A DNA stretch of 64,000 nt from the NCBI RefSeq assembly GCF_028736215.1, contig NZ_CP117883.1, forward strand, positions 5,642,001-5,706,000. Direction: 5' to 3'. A program made the position numbers and the translations under genes. Of the stretch, positions 1 to 9,024 are shown one piece after another. Source of the DNA: Mucilaginibacter sp. KACC 22773 (GTDB lineage: Bacteria > Bacteroidota > Bacteroidia > Sphingobacteriales > Sphingobacteriaceae). The notes under the pieces are model-generated. The model saw nothing but the letters and a program-made list of their open reading frames with translations, had not been told where the DNA came from and ran no database searches. Position 1 is the stretch's first letter; each line of letters begins with the position of its first letter.

Positions 1-86
1 TTTACACTATTGGCTTGCATAGCACCATGCTTTATACATTTATCCCTTTGCTATTCGCCGCTTATCTTTCGGTATTTAATATAAAA

Positions 87-104
87 TGTAATAATATTAT
101 TACA
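87..104. promoter_or_regulatory. 18-bp perfect palindrome upstream of receptor operon
   Basis: TGTAATAATATTATTACA reads the same on both strands. It lies about 170 bp upstream of the receptor gene at 272. Its symmetry would suit a dimeric regulator, but it is AT-rich and could be chance or belong to a gene left of the window. The rest of 1-167 shows no coding signal. Confidence 0.35.
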
Positions 105-167
105 CTACAAGCCCATATTTGTTTACTAAGATGAAAATCAATTGCTTGCATACTTTAAAAAATTCAT

Positions 168-220
168 AAATGTTAAATTTTTGGCTTTAAATGTTAAATA
201 TACAGGTGCAAATGTTAAAT
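168..220 (+). promoter_or_regulatory. Three AAATGTTAAAT direct repeats at exact 21-bp spacing
   Basis: Identical 11-mers AAATGTTAAAT start at 168, 189 and 210, i.e. two helical turns apart, and end 51 bp before the ATG at 272. LytTR-type response regulators are known to bind short direct repeats with a GTT core repeating about every 21-22 bp, so this arrangement fits such an activator. The regulator's identity is inference; the repeats are read directly. Confidence 0.6.
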
Positions 221-271
221 CGTTTTGATTACTAAAAACTTAGTTATATCTTGGTTTCCATAAATAACCTT

Positions 272-3070
272 ATGAAAATCACAATTACTGCACTAATAAT
301 ACTCCTGCTTGGTACAGCTTCTGTTTTTGCACAAAATACTTATTCCATCAAAGGCGGAGTTGCCGATACGGCTTCAAATTCTAAATTAACCAACGCTACT
401 GTTGCTGTTTTAAATGCCAAAGATTCTATCCTGCAAAAGTTTACCCGGGTAAACGACGGTCAGTTTGCCATCAATAATCTAAAAAAAGGTAAATTCATTT
501 TGCTGGTAAGCTACTCTGGCTATGCCGATTTTGTAGAGCGTTTTACACTCGATTCGGCACATACCACGCACGATTTTGGCCGCATAGGCATGATACTTAA
601 AACACAGCTGCTTAAAGAAGTTATTATAAAAGCCCAGGTAGCGGCGGTTAAAATTAAGGGCGATACTACCGAATTTAATGCCAATGCATTTACTGTACAA
701 CCGAACGCAAAAGTAGAAGACCTTTTGAAGGAGCTTCCAGGCATCCAGGTGGATAAGGATGGTAAAATTACCGCCCAGGGCCAAACCGTAAGTAAGGTTT
801 TGGTTGATGGCGAGGAATTTTTTGGCGATGACCCAACCCTGGTTACCAAAAACCTGCGTGCAGATATGGTAGATAAAGTACAGCTTTACGATAAAAAAAG
901 CGACCAGGCCGCATTTACCGGTATTGATGACGGGGTGAAAAATAAAACCATCAACATTAAGCTTAAAGAGGATAAAAAGAACGGCTATTTTGGCAAACTG
1001 GATGCTGAAGGCGGTACCGATAAATATTACCAGGAACAACTGATGTTTAACCGCTTTAAGGGAAAGCAAAAGTTTTCGGTTTATGGTACTATAGGCAATA
1101 CCGGTAAAATAGGCCTTGGCTGGAGAGACGAAAATAAATACGGCGGCACCGGCCTGGAGTTTAGCGACGACGGCGGCTTATTCTTTAACGGAGGCGGCGA
1201 CGAGAGCGACCTTGACAGCTGGAATGGCAGGTTTGAAGGCGAGGGTATCCCATTAGCACGCACCGCCGGTGCACATTATGATACCAAATGGAATGCTGAT
1301 AAACAATCAATCAACGCCAATTATAAAATAGGCTCGCTTGATGTGGATGGAACAAAAAACATCTTAACCCAAAATACACTGCCGGGCAATTTTATCAACA
1401 GCAACTCCGATCAAACCTTTCATAAATATATGTTTCGCCAAAAGCTTGATTTAACGTACCAGGTAAAACTGGATACGTCATCAAATTTAAAGCTGATGGT
1501 TGACGGAACTGATAAACACAGCAAGGTTGATAATACTTACACCTCGACAAGCTTACGCCAAAACGGTACTAAGCTAAACACCAATAACCGGACAGTAAAC
1601 AATGATGTTACCGACAAAATATTTCATGCAAGCGCTTTTTACACCAAAAAATTTAAAAGAGTAGGACGCACATTATCGGTAAACATCAGCGAAGCTTACA
1701 ATGAAAGCGATGCGAAGGGCTTTTTGAAATCAAACACGGCGTTTTTTGATACGCTGGAAAATGCAACCAGTACGCAGGCCATAGATCAGCGTAAAACCAC
1801 CCAAACTAAAAATAATGTATTAAGCTCCACTGTAACCTATACCGAGCCGCTATCTAAAAAGTTTTCGGCTGTTGTAAATTACGGCATCAACGTGAACAAC
1901 GGAACCTCAGACAGGCGCTCCTACAACCAATCGGCCCCGGGTGTTTATAACGTACAAATTGATTCGCTGAGCAATAATTATAAGCTTAATCAGCTTTCTA
2001 ACCAGTTTGGCTTAAATTTTAATTATAAAAGTAAAAAGGCCACTTTCAACTTTGGCTCAAAAGTAGCGACGGTTAATTTTAAACAGGTTGATTTATTTAA
2101 CGATGCCAATTCCCGGACCCGCAACTTTGTAAACTGGTTTCCGCAGGCTACATACCAATACCGGTTTTCGCAGCAGCAATCTATCCGTATCAGTTACAAC
2201 GGTAATACTTCGCAACCAAACATCGACCAGATTCAGCCGGTAAGGGTAAATACCGACCCGCTCAATGTTACATTGGGTAATCCTAACCTGAAGCCATCAT
2301 TTACTAACCGGTTTTCGTTATGGTACAACTCTTACCAGGTTATCAGCGATCAATCGTTGTACGTAGGCGGCTCATACAGCAGCACCATGAACCCTATTGT
2401 AAGCAATGTGGTTACCGATACGCAAACCGGTAAAAGTGTTTTTCAATCTTCAAACCTGGATAAGCAAACTGTTAATATGTACGTTAATGTTTACTACGGC
2501 CGCAAAATCCCGATTGGCGATATCAACGCCGGTTTAAGCGCCGATGCTAATGGAAATACCTATTATAACCTGTCAAACAACAAGCTCAATAAAACTACCT
2601 CGTACACCTACTCGGCCAATTTTAACTTATCAAAATACAAGCAAAAAAAATATAATGTATGGGCATCTGCCGGCCCCGCCTATACGCTTAACTCATCATC
2701 GCTTTTACCAAATGTAAACAATAACGGCAGCGGGTTTAATGCCAACGGCGGGTTTAATATTTATTTACCGGCAAAATTCGGTATTGGCTCCGATTGTAAT
2801 TACCAATACAACGCCAAAACGCAATCTTTTCCTGAAGATTTTAAGCGTACCACGCTAAATGCCAACATAAGCAAGGCGTTTATGAAGGACGAAAGTATTA
2901 AAATAACTTTAAGCGGCAACGACTTGCTTAACCAAAATAAAGGGTACAACCGGTCAGGATCTGCCGGCATACTTACTCAGGAAAGATATACTGCGATTAA
3001 AAGATATTTTATGTTATCCCTTACCTGGGATTTTAACCATGTTGGCGGCGGGGCAGCACCTAAAAAATAA
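272..3070 (+). CDS. TonB-receptor-like outer-membrane beta-barrel protein
   Basis: Predicted outer-membrane protein of about 932 residues. The ATG at 272 is preferred to an in-frame TTG at 251 because it opens directly onto a signal peptide ending SVFAQ. Residues about 25-110 form a carboxypeptidase-regulatory-like beta-sandwich, about 110-225 a plug-like domain (ELPGIQV, KVLVDGEEFF), and the rest a long Asn/Tyr/Ser-rich beta-barrel of the OMP_b-brl_3 type ending in alternating aromatic residues (YFMLSLTWDF). No TonB box is evident. The gene is followed 5 bp later by a GLPGLI gene, a pairing common in Bacteroidota and presumably one operon. The ligand is unknown. Three 21-bp-spaced repeats just upstream suggest activation by a DNA-binding regulator. 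Confidence 0.85.
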   Translation: MKITITALIILLLGTASVFAQNTYSIKGGVADTASNSKLTNATVAVLNAKDSILQKFTRVNDGQFAINNLKKGKFILLVSYSGYADFVERFTLDSAHTTHDFGRIGMILKTQLLKEVIIKAQVAAVKIKGDTTEFNANAFTVQPNAKVEDLLKELPGIQVDKDGKITAQGQTVSKVLVDGEEFFGDDPTLVTKNLRADMVDKVQLYDKKSDQAAFTGIDDGVKNKTINIKLKEDKKNGYFGKLDAEGGTDKYYQEQLMFNRFKGKQKFSVYGTIGNTGKIGLGWRDENKYGGTGLEFSDDGGLFFNGGGDESDLDSWNGRFEGEGIPLARTAGAHYDTKWNADKQSINANYKIGSLDVDGTKNILTQNTLPGNFINSNSDQTFHKYMFRQKLDLTYQVKLDTSSNLKLMVDGTDKHSKVDNTYTSTSLRQNGTKLNTNNRTVNNDVTDKIFHASAFYTKKFKRVGRTLSVNISEAYNESDAKGFLKSNTAFFDTLENATSTQAIDQRKTTQTKNNVLSSTVTYTEPLSKKFSAVVNYGINVNNGTSDRRSYNQSAPGVYNVQIDSLSNNYKLNQLSNQFGLNFNYKSKKATFNFGSKVATVNFKQVDLFNDANSRTRNFVNWFPQATYQYRFSQQQSIRISYNGNTSQPNIDQIQPVRVNTDPLNVTLGNPNLKPSFTNRFSLWYNSYQVISDQSLYVGGSYSSTMNPIVSNVVTDTQTGKSVFQSSNLDKQTVNMYVNVYYGRKIPIGDINAGLSADANGNTYYNLSNNKLNKTTSYTYSANFNLSKYKQKKYNVWASAGPAYTLNSSSLLPNVNNNGSGFNANGGFNIYLPAKFGIGSDCNYQYNAKTQSFPEDFKRTTLNANISKAFMKDESIKITLSGNDLLNQNKGYNRSGSAGILTQERYTAIKRYFMLSLTWDFNHVGGGAAPKK

Positions 3071-3075
3071 GCACT

Positions 3076-3852
3076 ATGAAAAACCTTATAATACTTACCA
3101 CCTGTATAATTGCCTTTGGCAGTAGCGCCGTGTTTGCTCAAAACAAGCACTTTACCATGAATGGCACCATCGAGTTTGAAAAAACTGTGAACATGTTTGC
3201 TTTTTTTGAAAAACAGATCAATAAAAACAATGAAGACTTTCTTCGATCTGCTTTTGACTCCTATAAAAAAACACAGCCACAGTTTAAAAAACTTAAAAGC
3301 ACGTTAACATTTGCCAATAACAAAACATTGTTTACGCCTATCGAATCTGATGCGCCCGATAATGGTTTCTTTGGCGAAAGCCCCGTAGTAAACCAGGTAA
3401 ATACCATTGCCGACGATTTAACCACGGGCTTAAGCATCAACCAGAAAAAGGTTTTTGAGCAAAACTTCCTGGTAAAAGACACCCTGCGCAAAATAAACTG
3501 GAAGATAACCAGTGAAACCCGCGAAATAGCCGGCTTTACCTGCCGCCGTGCCAACGCGCTGGTTATGGACTCTATTTATGTGGTAGCGTTTTATGCCGAC
3601 GACATTGCCGTACCTGGCGGACCAGAAAGTTTCACAGGCCTTCCCGGGATGATATTGGGCCTTGCCCTGCCGCATGAAAACGTAACCTGGTTTGCCACCA
3701 AAGTAAACGAAGTGCCGGTGGATGACAAAGCGCTTATGCCACCCAAAAAAGGAAAAGTGGTAAACAACCAGCAACTGACCGCTACGCTAAAAAATGTAAT
3801 GAAAGATTGGGGCACTTATGCAAACGCCTATTTAAAAGCCTTTATCCTTTAA
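3076..3852 (+). CDS. GLPGLI family protein
   Basis: 258-residue exported protein with a signal peptide (MKNLIILTTC to VFAQ) and the family hallmark GLPGMILGL near residue 195, preceded by the usual charged region with TREIAGFTCRRA. GLPGLI proteins have no established biochemical role; they are found beside outer-membrane beta-barrel receptors, as here, which suggests a periplasmic partner function. The gene starts 5 bp after the receptor stop and is followed by a strong terminator, so the pair is probably a bicistronic operon. Confidence 0.85.
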   Translation: MKNLIILTTCIIAFGSSAVFAQNKHFTMNGTIEFEKTVNMFAFFEKQINKNNEDFLRSAFDSYKKTQPQFKKLKSTLTFANNKTLFTPIESDAPDNGFFGESPVVNQVNTIADDLTTGLSINQKKVFEQNFLVKDTLRKINWKITSETREIAGFTCRRANALVMDSIYVVAFYADDIAVPGGPESFTGLPGMILGLALPHENVTWFATKVNEVPVDDKALMPPKKGKVVNNQQLTATLKNVMKDWGTYANAYLKAFIL

Positions 3853-3870
3853 CCTATCATAAACTTAAGC

Positions 3871-3903
3871 AACACCCTGTTATGCCCGGCATAGCGGGGT
3901 GTT
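3871..3903 (+). terminator. Rho-independent-type terminator after GLPGLI gene
   Basis: AACACCC pairs with GGGTGTT, and inside them TATGCC pairs with GGCATA. The hairpin is followed by TGTGTTTTA. It starts 18 bp after the stop of the GLPGLI gene. Confidence 0.7.
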
Positions 3904-3938
3904 TGTGTTTTAGGGGTAAATATTTGAACGCAGGCAAA

Positions 3939-4106
3939 GACTCACCCGGCATCGCTGCGCTCGTCCCCCTCTCTTCTGCTGTGCAGGAAAGATGGGGCTT
4001 GAACGAGGCTTAGGGTTTGCGAAATAAAATTCAAATTTTCGAGCGTCTGTACACTGCAATCGCCCGAGAGCGGTGCAGTTCGACTACTGCGAACAGGCGG
4101 GTGAGT
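3939..4106. repeat. Degenerate copy of an intergenic palindromic repeat
   Basis: Bases 3940-4004 closely match the left arm of the inverted repeat at 19246-19301: ACTCACCCGGC, then a CTGCGC block, CCCTCTCTTC, a GGAAAGA block and TTGAACG in the same order. The partner arm is mostly missing; only GCGGGTGAGT near 4097-4106 may remain. Short open frames here are by-products of the repeat, not genes. Confidence 0.6.
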
Positions 4107-4172
4107 ACTCCGCAATTTCGAAGAATCAGGGATGCTGAACTCACTTTTTAATACAATCAGCATACTTAATGA

Positions 4173-4688
4173 CTAATATCCGGCATCAAAAATATTTTCA
4201 ATAATCTGATTAACAACCCGCTTTGTTCTCGGCACAGCGTCTGTTTTCAAATATTCTTGAACTCTTGCAGCAACAATTTCTGGCTTTGGATTATCAACAA
4301 GCCTTGGCTGAATTTGTCTCATCCAGGGCGATTGATTTAATCGTTCTCCAATTGACGTGCAGAACACCAATGCATCAAGGCTTATTAAACTCAAGGGCCT
4401 CCCTTTTGTCAACCATTTATCTGCCTTATTCCAGTTAAAATAGGAACTGGCTGCAAGGTGCCCCCAACTGAGATTTACATCAGTTATTCTATGGGCACTC
4501 ATTTCAATCCAGTCTAAAGCTTTTTCATGACGTATAAAATTCAGAGCTGTAATGTATTCGTTAAGATACCTGGTTTCGCAATTGTCTATTTCAGACGAAA
4601 TAAGTATGAAAGCACTGTCTCGATCACAAGTTTTAATAGTTTGTTCAGAGCGAAGAAAAAAATCGTCTATTTTATTTTGATCGTACAT
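4173..4688 (-). CDS. Hypothetical protein (171 aa), isolated gene
   Basis: I do not recognise this family. The protein is cytoplasmic-looking and mostly helical, with no signal peptide or membrane segment. It has several Trp residues (ALDWIEM, NLSWGHL, YFNWNKADKWL) and a charged C-terminus (TKRVVNQIIENIFDAGY). It is AT-richer than its neighbours and stands alone between a degenerate repeat and a 340-bp non-coding stretch. Lone genes of this size are often immunity-type or orphan accessory genes, but nothing here proves that. Confidence 0.6.
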   Translation of the reverse strand: MYDQNKIDDFFLRSEQTIKTCDRDSAFILISSEIDNCETRYLNEYITALNFIRHEKALDWIEMSAHRITDVNLSWGHLAASSYFNWNKADKWLTKGRPLSLISLDALVFCTSIGERLNQSPWMRQIQPRLVDNPKPEIVAARVQEYLKTDAVPRTKRVVNQIIENIFDAGY

Positions 4689-5030
4689 TCACCGTTGAAA
4701 TGCGTTTACCCCAAATATACCCAAGTTTGCAAGTAATTAAAGGTATAAAATGCCCGATAACTACTTTATTCCATTAATTATAAACCTGCTTTATCCACCT
4801 TCAACGATGCCGGATGTTTATCTAACAGTGTAGGTCGCAATTCGGATGCTGCATTGTGCACATATTTTTTGAGTGGGGTGTACCATTGAAAATCAATTCC
4901 AGCTCCGGAGTTTCTTGACTGCGGATTCTGTCACTCGCTATGACAAAAGAGAAGTTTAAAGAATATGTCATGGGCAGGGAGTTGCACAAATGTTCCATTG
5001 AACGCCCATGCGATACACGTTATTTTAAGC
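4689..5030. other. Non-coding stretch, nothing recognised
   Basis: 342 bp between two minus-strand genes. The right part must hold the promoter of the hypothetical gene only if transcription enters from here; I see no convincing -33/-7 pair, hairpin, repeat or coding frame. Confidence 0.4.
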
Positions 5031-6005
5031 TTACACGTGTAACCCCACCATCGGCCACACAATTTGCCTGATAAACTGCGGGTGAAACAGCAAGGGCATT
5101 GGTGCTATCACCCAAAACAATGTCCATAAACGGGCGGTGAACGGGTGTTTTAAAAAAGCAGCCCCACCATTTGTCAACACTTTTTCCAGCAGTACCATAG
5201 CTCCCTGGATAATAAAATATATCATAGGCAAACCATATCCGCTATTTACCGGTACACTAAGGGCCAGTTCATGCAGCAGTCCCGAGAAACCGAATGCGAC
5301 CATTAACGCGGCAGCCGGCCCTATTTTATTACGCAAGGGGCGAAAGATGGTTATGGAGGTCATTTCGCTAAAGGCCATGTTCCAGCGTTTACCCCAAAAT
5401 TCAGTAATGCTCATGGCCCTGGCAGGTTGTTTGAACAGGTAATAGGTATTTACGCCTTTAAGTCGCCACGTACCTGCGCTAATACTCAACAGTCCAAAGT
5501 GAAGAATAAGACTTAGCCCAACCAGTAAAAAAGCGGTGGTTAACAGGTAAGCCGGCTTCGGCCCCAAAGGCAGCAATACAATTTGGCGCCCCAGCAGAAT
5601 AAATACCCCGCCGGCTATTACCCGGCCCAGGCCAAACCAAATCATTGCCCAGGCATTGGTTAAGGGTGCATGCCCAAGGTTTTCAAAAGGTTCGGCACGC
5701 ATGCCGGCCCAGCCGCCTGCAAAAACCAGCCATTGATTAAATCGAAGGGTAAGTTTTTTGCTTTTATAATTTTGAGCCACAGCAATAACCTTCATGGCGG
5801 TAAAGGTTGTGGCAATAATGGCCAGCATTCGCAATATGGGGTTAGCATGTAAAAATATAAGATCAACGATAAGGATGCTCACAATCAGCAAAACCCAGCT
5901 TTGCCACACCATTTTATATTTTATAAAAACATAGCCCAACAGTACAACAACAGCGTTTGTGATGCCGAAATATAACAAGGGTAATAGTACCGTCGTGGTG
6001 ATCAT
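5031..6005 (-). CDS. MBOAT / wax-synthase-like membrane acyltransferase
   Basis: 324-residue polytopic membrane protein with about eight hydrophobic segments. The region with STEFWGKRWN followed by a Phe/Arg-rich stretch, and the later GFSGLLHELAL segment with its embedded His, match the wax-synthase branch of membrane-bound O-acyltransferases, in which that His is the presumed catalytic residue. Members transfer an acyl group to a hydroxyl acceptor; the acceptor here is unknown. Its start overlaps the stop of the upstream gene by 4 bp (ATGA), so the two are translationally coupled. It could modify a lipid or an envelope polymer; neutral-lipid synthesis would need other evidence. Confidence 0.75.
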   Translation of the reverse strand: MITTTVLLPLLYFGITNAVVVLLGYVFIKYKMVWQSWVLLIVSILIVDLIFLHANPILRMLAIIATTFTAMKVIAVAQNYKSKKLTLRFNQWLVFAGGWAGMRAEPFENLGHAPLTNAWAMIWFGLGRVIAGGVFILLGRQIVLLPLGPKPAYLLTTAFLLVGLSLILHFGLLSISAGTWRLKGVNTYYLFKQPARAMSITEFWGKRWNMAFSEMTSITIFRPLRNKIGPAAALMVAFGFSGLLHELALSVPVNSGYGLPMIYFIIQGAMVLLEKVLTNGGAAFLKHPFTARLWTLFWVIAPMPLLFHPQFIRQIVWPMVGLHV

Positions 6006-6436
6006 GACTGCATATAATTAAAGTAACAGGCCCTGCTATAAACAATACTCAGGAAAACAAAAAGAACAACCAATACCGCCTCGGCCAGTTTATGCAATTT
6101 ACCTGAAGGGAAATTTGCCCTGTCGAAATAAAGAAACTGGATCAACACCCTGGAGATCCAGTAGGCGGCGATAAAGCCGGTAAGCAATGTTGCAAGCCGT
6201 GTTCCGTTAACAAGGTCATTAGATGCCAGTGCCGAAAGCAGCCCGAAGCAAAGGTTAATAACCAGGATGTATGCGGCATAAGTCCAAAACATTTGCTTAA
6301 TCAGGGGCTGCACTTTTAACAGCTCGGGCCGCCAATTTAAAACCCGGGGAATGGCCAGGCTGCCAACCGCCAGCCCAACCTGTGCCAGCCCCGCAAACCA
6401 GATCAATTGCTGAATACTAAAACCTATGGTTTTCAT
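6002..6436 (-). CDS. Small four-helix integral membrane protein
   Basis: 144 residues with four predicted membrane segments (from FAGLAQVGLAVGSL to VLVVLFVFLSIVYS). No catalytic motif is visible and I do not recognise a named family. It is first in a two-gene unit with the MBOAT-like acyltransferase, overlapping it by 4 bp, which suggests an accessory subunit or a joint role in membrane lipid chemistry. Confidence 0.7.
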   Translation of the reverse strand: MKTIGFSIQQLIWFAGLAQVGLAVGSLAIPRVLNWRPELLKVQPLIKQMFWTYAAYILVINLCFGLLSALASNDLVNGTRLATLLTGFIAAYWISRVLIQFLYFDRANFPSGKLHKLAEAVLVVLFVFLSIVYSRACYFNYMQS

Positions 6437-6590
6437 TTTACAGGCTATTTATTTTTATCAGTTTCGATAGTACAAATCTAAGTAAAATATTGAATTTTCA
6501 AAATATATTGAAAATAAAATAATAATCAAAGAACAACCCGGCCAGGCGATTCAGCAAGTTCATTTTTTATGGATGTTTGTTTTGGCCAGA

Positions 6591-8102
6591 TTACTTACTG
6601 CTCAGATCCCATATCTTTAAACTTTTCACCAGCGATTGTCCTTCCGAAAATATGGTATTGTCGGTGGCGTTTTCGCCGGGGTATATCATGGTGGATATTA
6701 CCTTTTCGCCGCCGTTACCAAAAACCTCCAACGAGGATCTGTCAAGCAAAATCTGGAGCCTTACAGCCCCATTTACCGGCTTTAACGGCGCGGTCTGGAT
6801 AAGGTTTACGGCATCCTTATTCGCCGTTTCAGAGGTTGTACAATCAATAAAAAGCTCCTGTTTTTCAGCATCATATCCTACTACCACTTTTTTTGTTGTG
6901 CCGCGTTCCTGGGCTAAAATAAAGCCTACTTTTTTGGCATCATTCAGCTGAAAATCAACGTCAATCCACATTGATTTACCAAATACCCTGCTGCCTTTTA
7001 ACGACATCGTTCCGTCAAGTACGTGACTACCAAACGAAAGCGCCTTCACTTCCTTTGAAATTGCCTCATTAACAACAGCTGATGGTGCCTGAACAAGCCT
7101 GATGCCCTCATCGGTAGTTTTTAAGAATAAGTCATGCGGGATTGACATCTGCCCTTTCCATGGATAGGTTTCCTTGCGGCCGTTTACCAGCCAGCCTAAA
7201 AGCACTTTCCTGTTGCCAGGTGCATTGCGCCAGGCAATAGCGGCATAAAACGAGTCGCCATAATCAACTTTGAACAGGCTACCGGCATCATTGCTGTTTT
7301 TAAAGGTTAAGCCATCAAAGTCGCCAACGTAATACTGCATCATTGGGCTATGCTCGCCCCAGCACGATACAAACAGCACCCATTTTGTATTGGCCGCATC
7401 GCCATCAACAGTTAAAGGCAGCAGCGATGGGCATTCCCAGCCGCTTTTAGTATAACCAGCAGGGCCAAAATCGCTGAGTTTTGTCCACTCTTTCAGGTTT
7501 TTAGAGCCGTAAATCCTTACCATATGCTCGTCAACCATGGCTACAGTCATAATCCACTGTTTGGTTGGTTCGTGCCAGAAAACATTGGGGTCGCGGAAAT
7601 CTTTTTTATTCAAATCGATAACTGGGTTGCCGGTGTATTGGGTATAGCTTATGCCTCCATCGTTACTATAAGCTATATATTGCGATTCTTTTTTCTGTTT
7701 GGGCTGATCGGCTGTAAAAATGGCAACAATAGGAGCTTTACCATTTTTACCAAAACCACTGGTATTATTTTTATCCACCACTGCCGAGCCGGAGTAGACA
7801 TAGGTTAAAGTATCCTTTGTCACTATTTCGGGAATGGCTACCGGCAGATTTTTCCAGTGCAGCAGGTCGGTACTGGTGGCGTGTCCCCAGCTCATATGCC
7901 CCCATTTATTTTCGAAAGGGTTATGCTGATAATACAGGTTATATTTCCCGTCGAGAAAGAGGAGTCCGTTAGGGTCGTTAGTCCAGCCGGTGGGCGGCGT
8001 AAAATGGTATGCTGGTCGCCATTGTGGCGTTGGCGTTTGCTGGGCAAATACTTTAACAGTAGACGTCACGAAGACAAGGCAGTAGGTAAAATATTTAAAC
8101 AT
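6591..8102 (-). CDS. Secreted GH32 fructan hydrolase (levanase/inulinase/invertase type)
   Basis: 503 residues with an N-terminal signal peptide (to VFAQ). The five-bladed propeller carries the three GH32 catalytic motifs: WTNDPNG with nucleophile Asp43, FRDPNV with Asp171, and WECPS with the acid/base Glu223. A C-terminal beta-sandwich follows from about residue 360 and contains the usual LEVFGN motif. It hydrolyses terminal or internal beta-fructosyl bonds in fructan or sucrose; which one cannot be told from sequence alone. No SusC/SusD pair, fructokinase or transporter is adjacent, so it is not in a recognisable fructan utilisation locus. Confidence 0.92.
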   Translation of the reverse strand: MFKYFTYCLVFVTSTVKVFAQQTPTPQWRPAYHFTPPTGWTNDPNGLLFLDGKYNLYYQHNPFENKWGHMSWGHATSTDLLHWKNLPVAIPEIVTKDTLTYVYSGSAVVDKNNTSGFGKNGKAPIVAIFTADQPKQKKESQYIAYSNDGGISYTQYTGNPVIDLNKKDFRDPNVFWHEPTKQWIMTVAMVDEHMVRIYGSKNLKEWTKLSDFGPAGYTKSGWECPSLLPLTVDGDAANTKWVLFVSCWGEHSPMMQYYVGDFDGLTFKNSNDAGSLFKVDYGDSFYAAIAWRNAPGNRKVLLGWLVNGRKETYPWKGQMSIPHDLFLKTTDEGIRLVQAPSAVVNEAISKEVKALSFGSHVLDGTMSLKGSRVFGKSMWIDVDFQLNDAKKVGFILAQERGTTKKVVVGYDAEKQELFIDCTTSETANKDAVNLIQTAPLKPVNGAVRLQILLDRSSLEVFGNGGEKVISTMIYPGENATDNTIFSEGQSLVKSLKIWDLSSK

Positions 8103-8222
8103 CGGGTAGCTGTTTTATAAAGTTGGCAGCATAAATGTACATTAAAAATTAACTCCGGAGCAAATAGGGCGTAAACGCGGCAGATATTCACGCTATTATT
8201 AAATAAAATTTTGAAAGTTTGT

Positions 8223-8242
8223 TTTAAAGTCACAACTTTAAA
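8223..8242. promoter_or_regulatory. 8-bp inverted repeat in divergent promoter region
   Basis: TTTAAAGT-CACA-ACTTTAAA is a perfect 8-bp inverted repeat with a 4-bp spacer, 24 bp upstream of the start at 8267 and between it and the divergent GH32 gene. It may be an operator; the AT-rich content makes chance possible. Confidence 0.3.
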
Positions 8243-8266
8243 CAACTCTTTTGCCTTTAAACCAGA

Positions 8267-8815
8267 TTGAAAAAGTTTATTGCCTTAATGTTACTCAACA
8301 TTCACCTGCTAAATATTGGCGGGCAGTTGGCATTTCATCAATATCTGGTTTACAAAACAGATAAGTTTTATACCGAACAAACCCGCAAAGGTCTTTACAA
8401 TATTAAAGATTTAACAGAGATAATTATCCCTGTTAACCTGCCTAATATCAGCGACTGGAAAAATTTTGAGAACATTGCAGGGCAAATCCAGTTTGGGAAC
8501 ACCAACTACAACTACGTAAAAATGAAGATGACACGCACCGGTTTACACCTGATGTGCATCCCCAATTACGAAACCACCCAACATATTGATAAAAATGTAG
8601 TTAATGCCAAAGGCGTTAAAGATATCCCGGTACCACAAAAAGATCATGTGCCCTACGGCAAAACCATTGTGCAGGAAAACATTAGTTTCTCTTTTGCGCA
8701 AATTGAGTTTAATTGCCCTATAAAAAACTTACAGAAAAACGTTGTACAACCCGTACAACCTTTGGTTTATTACCACCAGGACATTCCTGAGCAACCGCCA
8801 AAAGCCAGCTGCTAA
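8267..8815 (+). CDS. Hypothetical exported or anchored protein (182 aa), TTG start
   Basis: The frame opens with TTG at 8267 giving MKKFIALMLLNIHLLNIGG, a plausible signal peptide or anchor; the first ATG (8288) would cut into it. The body contains IIPVNLPNISDWKNFE and a GQIQFGNTNYNYVKMK stretch, then a conserved-looking HLMCIPNYET. The C-terminus is Pro/Gln-rich and ends in Cys. I do not recognise a named family. It precedes the AhpD-like/TonB receptor/MFS genes in the same direction, about 210 bp upstream, so a link with them is possible but unproven. Confidence 0.65.
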   Translation: MKKFIALMLLNIHLLNIGGQLAFHQYLVYKTDKFYTEQTRKGLYNIKDLTEIIIPVNLPNISDWKNFENIAGQIQFGNTNYNYVKMKMTRTGLHLMCIPNYETTQHIDKNVVNAKGVKDIPVPQKDHVPYGKTIVQENISFSFAQIEFNCPIKNLQKNVVQPVQPLVYYHQDIPEQPPKASC

Positions 8816-8987
8816 TCCCCTCTTTTTAATTCATTTTCCGGACGGTACTGTTAGTACCAATGATTTGCTTTTATTGGAATTTGCCTGTGCGCTTTAACGC
8901 AGTTTGCTGCTTTGCATTTAGCCAGAGCACAAACGCGACAGCGACGTAGTAAGAGTATCGATAAGCTAATTACCCCTTCGGAAATTT

Positions 8988-9019
8988 TCAAATCTTCAAA
9001 TTTTCAAATCCTCAAATTA
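8988..9019 (+). repeat. Four degenerate 8-bp tandem repeats before first AhpD-like gene
   Basis: TCAAAT occurs at 8988, 8996, 9004 and 9012, a strict 8-bp period with two variable bases per unit. The array ends 5 bp before the ATG at 9025. A much cleaner 8-bp array precedes the paralogue at 13782. Confidence 0.65.
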
Positions 9020-9024
9020 AACTC

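Noticed and set aside
3807..4163. Short open frames on both strands around the repeat at 3939
   Set aside because: They lie in the terminator and palindromic repeat and look like by-products of GC-rich repeat sequence.
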